Of a stretch of DNA of 64,000 bases, positions 55,999-64,000 are shown piece after piece. Location: the NCBI GenBank assembly GCA_014871385.1, contig CM026421.1, positions 26,840,752-26,904,751 of the forward strand, given 5' to 3'. The stretch's first letter is position 1. Each line of letters starts with the position of its first letter. The notes under the pieces were generated by a model. It saw nothing but the letters and a program-made list of their open reading frames with translations. It did no database searches and was not told the origin of the DNA. The position numbers and the translations under genes were made by a program. The stretch comes from Ceratodon purpureus (Eukaryota; Streptophyta; Bryopsida; Pseudoditrichales; Ditrichaceae).

Positions 55999-58900
55999 GG
56001 TAGCTTTGGTTTTCACTTCGGAGCTCATGTGCATCATTTTTCCAAATTGGCTCTCTTTACAATTTGAAAAATGAGGGGATGGGGTTCGAAAGATAGCTAC
56101 TAGCGGAATGGTGGGGAGTAGGTTGCCTCAACTTGCACCTCGAGAGAATGTCAGCACTGACCCAGCAACTGTGAAAGATCAAATTGGGTCCTGTGCGTCC
56201 TAAGCAGCCCATCAGTAGGTACCGCAAACTCCTTTTGTACAAGCAGCTTTGCACGATTGCAGCTCTCAGCTACACATCATTACAAAATACAGCCATAGTA
56301 TTGTGCATGTAGAGAATTCCCATCAAGTGCATATTTTCAAATAAAGTTCCTTAAAAAACAAATTATGATGACTCACAGTTAGAAATTGGCTGTAGGTACA
56401 TGCAACATAGAGATGCACTGACCACTTCCCGTGGCGCCCAAGGCACCACAAATCTACTAGAAAATCTGGGTACAGAAAGTTTCAGAAATGACAACAAACA
56501 GGGCTCCTGTGGACAGTCTCAGCGATTGCGTTTACAGAAGCTGATGCAATTAGCCTCTAACTTTAGACCATGATTAGGATTTGATGTGACAAAGGTTGAT
56601 TTATTGGGTTCTCTTGTCTTTGTTGTTGGCTATATCTCTGGCCCAACTTGAAAGAAAATACTATTCCTTTAGAGTTTCTAGAAAAAAATACTATATAAAA
56701 CACGAGTAGTCTTTCCATTGGCCTTCTCTATTGGCTGCCATTGCTCGTGGGAGTACAACACTTTTGCAAACAGTTTTGTGCAAGGAAGTGAGATACCATG
56801 GTTTCCTAGTTGACTGGTAGGAAAGAGATGTCAACCACGAAACGCAGAATCCATGTTGACTGTCTCACACTAGCATACTGTACTCAATATTTTTGATGAC
56901 TAGGAAATTTCATATAAAATCATTCTTCTCAATCCCAATGAGAAGATTGGACATCTTGACGTCTTGTGAGGAGCTTGCAAAGTGGAAACGTTCCTTACCC
57001 CTTTTAATTTAATAATATATAATCATATGAGTTTGGTGTGAGTTCTCTATCTATCAACTTCTGTGGTTTTCAGTCCGGAAGAGGCACTTGGAGAGAAATT
57101 TGTCTACGTACACGTACTGTGTAAAAGTCTTCGACTCTGGTGGTTTAAAACCCAGTTAGAAGTATGAATTATGGTGCTAAAAGATGCTGTATTAGTGTCC
57201 TGAGCCCGCAATCTCACTAATTTTGCTCTAATAAGATGATTATCATCCAATTCAGGATGTCGGGAAAGGAGAAAGATGTGGGAAGAAGGGTTGTGCATCT
57301 TGCTTGGTCCTGTGGCCTGCCATTTGCATTGACCTCGTCGCCCGGGTCAATGACTCTGCATTCACATAAAATGAATTGCTGGTTTGTCATTTGTTTTGTA
57401 CTTGGTGTCCTTGATCAATGACTGGTCCGTACTGTGTGTCCTCTTGCATAGCAGAGACACACTTTGGATTACCTTTGCATGGGTAATTCTGGAATTTGAA
57501 TCCTGCCATTGCTGATGACAAAACCAAAACCGGAGTCTGCAATCATACTCCAGGCTGAAGTCTAAGTTTCGGAGTCTATAGTATCATTCTTTCAGACTGC
57601 AAAATTTCCTCAGCTCTGCGTATGAATGTGTGTATTCAGAGGGTTCACCTCTGGACATGCTTGGTGTTTTAATTCGGGGCAGCATTTTGAGGTCTTTGTT
57701 GAGGGCAGCATTGACAGCAGGCGCTTTGACAAATTTAATCAATTTGCCTTGGGGCTTAAGCTGATCAAGCTTTTTGTGCATGAGTTGATGGTGATGTGGC
57801 CGTATGGAAAGGGAAGAGGGAGTGTATCTGAAGCTACTTCACTGCAGCTGAAGTGGAGACATGGGTCCCTACTCCAGATGATTCCACAAAGGCGTGGCAG
57901 ACTTGTCGTAGTAGATTTGCCCCCTTCTGCGCTTTTGTCATAACCTGTGTCTTTTCTGGCCCTGCAAGACTATGTCAACCCCCAGGTCTCTCTTGCGGGC
58001 ACTGGGAAGAGACCTAAACAATTCTTCCAAATTATTTGACAGTTAACTATGCTGATGGCACTAATACAAATAATAACAGTACATTAGTGAGTGGGATTAA
58101 GTGATATTTCAAAATCTCCCTAAAAAGATGGAAAAGAGGGAAAAATAGTGATGTTCTTTGTATTTTAGATATGTAAATTTGGAAGGTCAGTGTAGCCAAG
58201 GTTATATAGGTATTCATGATAATCAACATTGAATTGATGAGACACTGGTGGTGGTGCCACTAATACTTTTGACAATCTCATTCTTTCCTAATAAGAGGTA
58301 GTTTTTTCTAATGAATTGACAAGAATTGCAATAGTGTAATTATTTTGGATGGTGTACTGCGGAATATAATAGTCTTGAGAATGGCCCAATATAGTAGGAG
58401 TAATCTTGATAATGGTCTCGGATGCCTTCAAAACATAGGCTTAAAGGTGTAGGGGCTGCCAAACGGTGGTGAAGTTGTTGAGACACTCCAAAAGTTCAAA
58501 GCCACACAACCCCCTTGAACTTTGTATCTGGTTGTGATTTGTTACAAGAAGTGGAATGGGGCCTGCCAGAGGCGATCATTTGGAAGTTCCCCCATCCCGA
58601 GGAATTCCATGGTGATTGCTCCAATGTAGGGAATATAAGCCTAGCTTTGTCACAAGTAGCACACATAATACGGATGCAGCTGCTCATGAAACAGACGCAG
58701 ACTGAGGCTGGGATGGCTCAGCTCATAGCTTAGCTGTTAGATGGATGCAGCTTTTCGTGAAGTTGAAGCCACCATGTTTGGTTTTTGGGTAAAGACAGGG
58801 CAGCTCTCATTCTTGTGACACAACCCTGTCAGCCTGGACGGTGTTCGTGCAATCTTTGTGTGACAGCGGGCTTGCTCATCAGCTCCATTATCAGATTATG

Positions 58901-61900
58901 AGCCACTACAAACTGATCATGTGCATGGAAAGATCTTGACGTGTTTCAAATGCTCGCTTCCAAGGAGAAAAAATGGAAAAAAAGTTCCATAAATGACATA
59001 CCTAATTCTACAGTTTCCAGAAATCCCTTCCCAGAACCAAAGAAAAAAATAGCCTTGTCTGAATATGAAGCCAATGGCTATTGACAAAGTAGTGTAGAAG
59101 AGTGTAGACCTTTCATGAGCGAAGCTATGGGTAGCTCTAAGCACATGCATGCTCCGTAGAAGTACATCTTATGTAAGCTTGTGCACATTGTCATCCTAGA
59201 TTCAATTGTTTATTTATTAAATTTGGCACAAATGATAGAAAATCATCTGATTCATCTCCGGAAAAAAAACAAAACAAAGGCAGAGGTATGCATAAGTTAC
59301 ATAGTATCAATTTTGTCATGCACTGCTAACCTCATCACTGACAGCAGTGTCTAACTTAACAGGAAGAGCTCAGTTGGGCTCGCTTGATTTTTCTCCACCT
59401 CCTCTTGTGACTTAATTTCACACAACATGAGGATCCGCCCACTACCACCATAGTGTGTGACGGCTGGATTACTACTGTACTGGTCAGTGTGCCTCTAATA
59501 CAGTCTGGCAACTCTCCAAGAGTGAGGCCATGAAGAAGTGTATGTGTGTGTAATTTTCTTTCCCTTGCAATTTAAATTGCTTCAAAACAAAAAAAGAAGA
59601 AGTTGAATGGTGTTTTTAGGCAAAAAATTATGATTCATTTTATTTTTGTTAATTTGGGTATTAAAAAAATTACTGTCCCAGAGAGTATAAGAACAAAAGC
59701 ACAACAGTGCCATAAATGATGTGAGTGAGAATCTGAGCTGCAATGTAGATTCTTCTCCACCAACTTCTGCAGTGGAGAAACGAAGATGTATCAGATTCTG
59801 GACATTGGAGTCTAGATGCTGATTTCAAAACTTGGAGACATACACTTGAAGACAAAAGTTAATTATGTAGTGGCCGTCTAAGGGCGTAGTTGTGGAAGCT
59901 CTGTACATGAGTAAGTGTAATTACTAATACCTTCTTAGAAACAGAATATCCTGAAAAACTTAAATACCTGCAGGGTTAGAATCAATAAGCTGCTCAGTGA
60001 GCACAATACTGCACCAGCACCAGCATCAGTTAAATGTAAGCATCTTCTTAAGTTCTTCTAAAATAATTCCAGGAACATACCTGGACGTGGTCCTAATAAA
60101 CTCTGGTTGAGGTCATAATTCTCTAGAAGGTCATGGCTTGTGGTACTGTATTTAATTGAAATCTTCTGGATTATTGGGATATTAAATTCCCCCGGAATTT
60201 GCCCAGCTAGTGGATCAAATTTGGAAGGCAGAACTACGTGGCTTGGTGTAACTTGTACTAGGAGATTTTACCACTTCTGGGTAATCTGTTTGAGTGTTCC
60301 TCTGATATCAACTACATATACTCCATTAGTCTGGTAACTCATAATGCCAATCCTGACATTTCAGTGCGGAAGTGACAGGCTTAGATTTCCCAAGTTGAAC
60401 TTTGATCAGGGGGTTCAGCACTATCGGAATTTTACATGGAACTGCCAGGATTGCAATCGAATATCGCAAACAGGATCATGATGCATCCCACCTCTCTGAA
60501 TCATGATTCCTCAACATAACAGAAATTTTCCGCTCAATTTGCTGGACAGCAGATTCACTGACACTTTGTTGTGTCTTCAGTTTTGTCAACTTCCCAAGCG
60601 CTCTCAAACTCATCCATACCAGGATGATCATAGCTGAAGCCCAGCCATGGTTTGTTCCACTGCGGACATGGAACATCCAAGGACGTGTTTGGTAGTGAGT
60701 ACCCAGTTCAAGTATGAGCCAAAAACTCAACAGTAAGAAGAAGGAGAGGATTACACCACCCCCAGAGTCCTGCAGATATCTCAAAACAGAAGACACTGAA
60801 CAAGTTGCCCTGATTTGGAGAAAGGCTGATTACCTCTAGCGTAACTGCTGCAGCTTACAGAAAAATCACACACACACAAAAGAACTTGGGCCTCAGCAGA
60901 GACACCAGGTGTTACAGAAAGCAATTAATGTAGTTTTAGGTGACTATCCCAAAGTACTATCCTCACGGCATGTGAGCTGCAAATGAGTGGGAGCATATTG
61001 AGCATTGAGGAGAGTCCCCATTTAATGAGCCGACTAATCTTCCGGCCAGCTTTGTATTCAGAGTCTAGGAGTGTGCAGGCTTTTGTTGCAGGTATATGGG
61101 CAGGTTGGTTAGTGGGTACTCAGGCTCAGAGTCACCCCATGCAAGGCTTGACATGGGGTTGCAACTTGGGAGGAAAATGGCCTAAGTTAGCTCGGAGCAG
61201 AATTTCTGAGACTGTCTCTCCTGACATCAGTCTGCATGAGTCTGAGGGTTTTCGTGTTCACGTCACGCCAATAATCATCACTAATTGAAGGGATTGTGCA
61301 CGCTCCCCAGCAGAAGATAATCATGCCCCTTAATTGAATACCCAAAGTGCTTCCCAATGCAGCGAAAAGTATTATGATAAGTGGCCTTGGGAACTGCTAG
61401 ATCTTCACCTTCAGCTTCATTCCAATTAAGAGTCTCACTTCCACTCTCTCTGCCTTCGGAAAGCTGCAGCGCAAAAGCACATGATGTAAGACGTCAAGTG
61501 TGTTATTTCTCAAAGTGCGGCAGGGGCTGAAGCAGCTGCGGATGTGTCACTGTGTATTGCTGATGTTTATTGCCGCTCCTGAAAGTGTGAATTTCATGGC
61601 TAAGTTTGACGCTTTGGAGAATACGTACCATCGTAAATTATGGATACTGTGTTTCTTCATTTGCTGTATATGGAACTCTGTGATTTGAATTACACTTACT
61701 TTGTGAATGACATGCACCGTGATTAATTGCACTCTAAATTTTAAGGTTTATTAATTTCTTTCGAAGCCAGTTTTTACCCGACAAACTCAAGCACAAACAC
61801 TTGACAGTGGCCGCATACCACTAGATTCATATGTATTCTATAACATTGCTTTAGTGTTACAAAATTATCTACGGTAGTCCTCATGATTGTGAAGCCAGAG

Positions 61901-62399
61901 TTTGCAGCATTTAATAGAACTGACGGCATATTAATCGGCCTGCAGCAGTGAGACTGCGAGGAAGCGCTCTGCATACCTGAGATCAATCAAACAGAAAATT
62001 CACAAACAAACACAAGGAATGGCAATGGAAATTCTTCAAGTCCATTTAAAAAATACTCAAAAGAAAATTAGAAAAATATTTAAACGACACACTAGAATAT
62101 ATATGTAATGTGTAAAGAATATAATGCAAAATTTTCAGGAAAAGAAGTCCAATGAAGGCATAGAACTATGCACTCATTCTGCAGCTGCCGGCAAGTAGTG
62201 ACGGCATGATTGCCAAGGATACTGTGCTGTACACGCAGCCGTATTAATTTTTGAGCGAATTAGTCTACATTGATCTCAAACTTGAATCGTTTCAAAAGAT
62301 TTGTTCAGCTTTAGCGAGATGATGATTTAGCTTGTGCACAAATCAGCAAACAGTGACGGCATGCAAGAATGAGCAAAAAAAAAGAAAAAAAAGGCAAAA
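55999..62399. other. Gene-poor region
   Basis: About 6.4 kb of mixed composition with many short frames. None has a recognisable domain, and none can be extended by splice signals. The 58515-58733 (+) frame has protein-like composition but no support. No bounded repeat was found. Confidence 0.45.
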
Positions 62400-63250
62400 G
62401 GCGACGATGAGATCAGCAAAGCAAAGCAAGGCAGTTCGATCTTCTGCAACGCACACCCACGGCACGTATGAGCTCGGAGGGGGAGTTAATGCTCCTCATC
62501 TGGGGGTTGTCGACGCCCAGCCCCAGAAGGATTGGGCCCAGATCTGTCAGCCGACGTGTGGAGACACTCCTGATGATCTCTCTCCCAAAGCCCACAAGCT
62601 AGCTGATCACCTCGTCCCGGATGCATCATCATCATCACCCTCTAGTGGTACTGATCTCGTAGCCTGCATGAGCTCGGCGCTAGCTAGATCGATCAGAGAC
62701 ATCAGTGCAGGCCTGCGTACAGGGTACCGTCAATGTATGTAGAATGGTGCCAGGGGCGGGCTGACAACGCGGTTCTGTTATCACGTAGGAGGATGGTTGC
62801 ACACCGCGTTGACATGAGGCTGGCCAGGTGCAGGGCGAGCTGGGCGGGGAGGGGATGCAGCGATGTGTGATGAACGTGGTGGGAGGAGTCCACGGCAGGC
62901 GAAAGATTGTTGCAGCTGGGGACCTGATTCACCGCATTGATGGCGAGCGGGGTGCATGCGCACGACGGTAGGGGGAGGCTTGCTTGCAAGGACGTACCAC
63001 ATCGGGGAAGACACTGCGGTGATGATTGCGGGGAGGCATATGCTTGGCGTTGCATTGATGGGCGCATGCCTCCGATTCCGCTCTTGGAAGGTTGCGGTTG
63101 TCTTTATGGAGTGGGGGAGGCTTGGCCTCCGTCGTCTCCGAGAACGTCCCTGCCACTGCGGGTGCAGTGCGCGCAGAGAATATCACTCATGCCGGCACGT
63201 GAGAAGCTACACGGTTGGAGCTTTCTGCTTACATTTACAAGCTGGATAAG
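62400..63250. other. GC-rich block, function unknown
   Basis: GC content rises clearly above the surroundings and CpG is frequent. Several overlapping open frames on both strands reach 100-136 codons, as expected of GC-rich DNA by chance. It is preceded by an A-rich run (62376-62397). It might be the leader or first exon of a gene beyond the window, or an unrecognised insertion. Confidence 0.4.
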
Positions 63251-64000
63251 GTTCCGGCATTAATGCCGCTCCGAGATATCGTGGATTAAATTTCGCCTTC
63301 CAGGTTAACAGTGGCCAGGTGCTGCTGCCAATTTACAATCAATCTATCAATGCATTGCAATGTTCGATATTGTACTTCCCAGCCGGCCAGAACCTAACGA
63401 GATCATGAGAATGGTTTTTTTCGAGTCTCAGAAACCATACTGACAGTTGCTCAATTCAGTCCAGCGATGACATCTTGCAATCGATGGCAGATCATTTGTA
63501 GCGAGGCCATCCTCAGCCCTAATATTTATACAAGTGTTTTTGTAACGAAGCAAATGCTAGAAGAATGTTACCCTAACAGCTTGTCATATTCACCATCGCT
63601 TGACGAATTACATGTAATATTGATGCCTGAGCTCGTCCTCCGAGAATCTTTTGTACCTTCACAATATTCTGCATCAGCCTTACATTGCATACACAGATGG
63701 ACATGAACAGATGCGATCAGAATGGTGAACTGCAATGAAATGATGAATTCAGGGGTTTCATTGAAGGGAGACTGTTATGAGTGGATTCATACAACAGATT
63801 TGGAATTCTGCTTCCCAAAATAATGGAAGTACCCAATTGCGGAGTACGTTACTAATCCATTGCAACTGAACGATTTCACTCGACTAGACCTAACTCGCAC
63901 TAGGCAGGGATCTCATGAATTTCATGTCACAAGCAACTCGCTTCACATTTCAATCATTTCCTATTTTTTGAATATCCCGGCATGATCACAATTCGAAGAC
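63251..64000. other. Intergenic, nothing recognised
   Basis: No supported gene, RNA or repeat. Confidence 0.5.

Noticed and set aside
60476-60796. 106-codon minus-strand frame with a hydrophobic stretch
   Set aside because: No domain, no splice extension and no codon bias; hydrophobic runs are common in chance frames.
62332-63263. Overlapping frames of 97-136 codons on both strands
   Set aside because: Frames on both strands of the same GC-rich DNA are expected by chance; no domain recognised.
1-64000. CRISPR arrays, rRNA genes, retrovirus-like or LTR elements
   Set aside because: No regularly spaced identical repeats, no rRNA-like sequence, and no reverse transcriptase, integrase core or paired long terminal repeats were seen.

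Overview
The window is nuclear DNA of a land plant. Five well-supported, intron-rich host genes encode plant-type proteins: an S1/SPH secreted protein, a glyoxalase with a plastid-type leader, an FQR1-type quinone reductase, a DRP2-type dynamin and an R2R3-MYB. A nuclear tRNA-Leu is also present. The compact genes set in AT-rich, repeat-laden spacers, and a MYB tail without a familiar seed-plant motif, suggest a bryophyte, perhaps a moss. That placement is inference and not proven.

Layout: 1-3 kb carries the 3' part of a spliced tyrosine-recombinase gene of the Crypton/DUF3504 type, followed by short tandem repeats, a foldback cluster and an orphan coding-like exon. A small MITE-like element lies at 4.8-5.0 kb. 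From 6.3 to 24.8 kb is the gene-rich block: SPH (+), NERD-domain protein (-), glyoxalase I-like (-), FQR1-like flavodoxin reductase (+), then the 22-exon dynamin DRP2 (+), which has a tRNA-Leu(UAA) antisense in one intron. The glyoxalase and FQR1 genes are divergent across about 800 bp.

From 25 to 39 kb the sequence is AT-rich and holds no gene I can support. It contains a 5'-truncated LINE remnant, minisatellite-like arrays and a ~1.0 kb near-perfect palindrome. An R2R3-MYB gene (-) occupies 39.5-41.7 kb, with a decayed coding-like stretch just upstream of it. From 43 to 56 kb are non-coding TIR elements of one family (four copies), a tRNA-headed SINE with further copies of its tail, and a TA-target MITE. 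From 56 to 64 kb I see no gene, only a GC-rich block near 62.4-63.2 kb.

The most noteworthy items are the plant tyrosine recombinase; the LINE and SINE that share a 3' tail ending in a conserved hairpin; the large palindrome built from ~180 bp units; and a GC-AG intron in the dynamin gene whose retention would replace the proline-rich tail. All gene models were made by eye from splice signals and family conservation; no search or transcript data were available.
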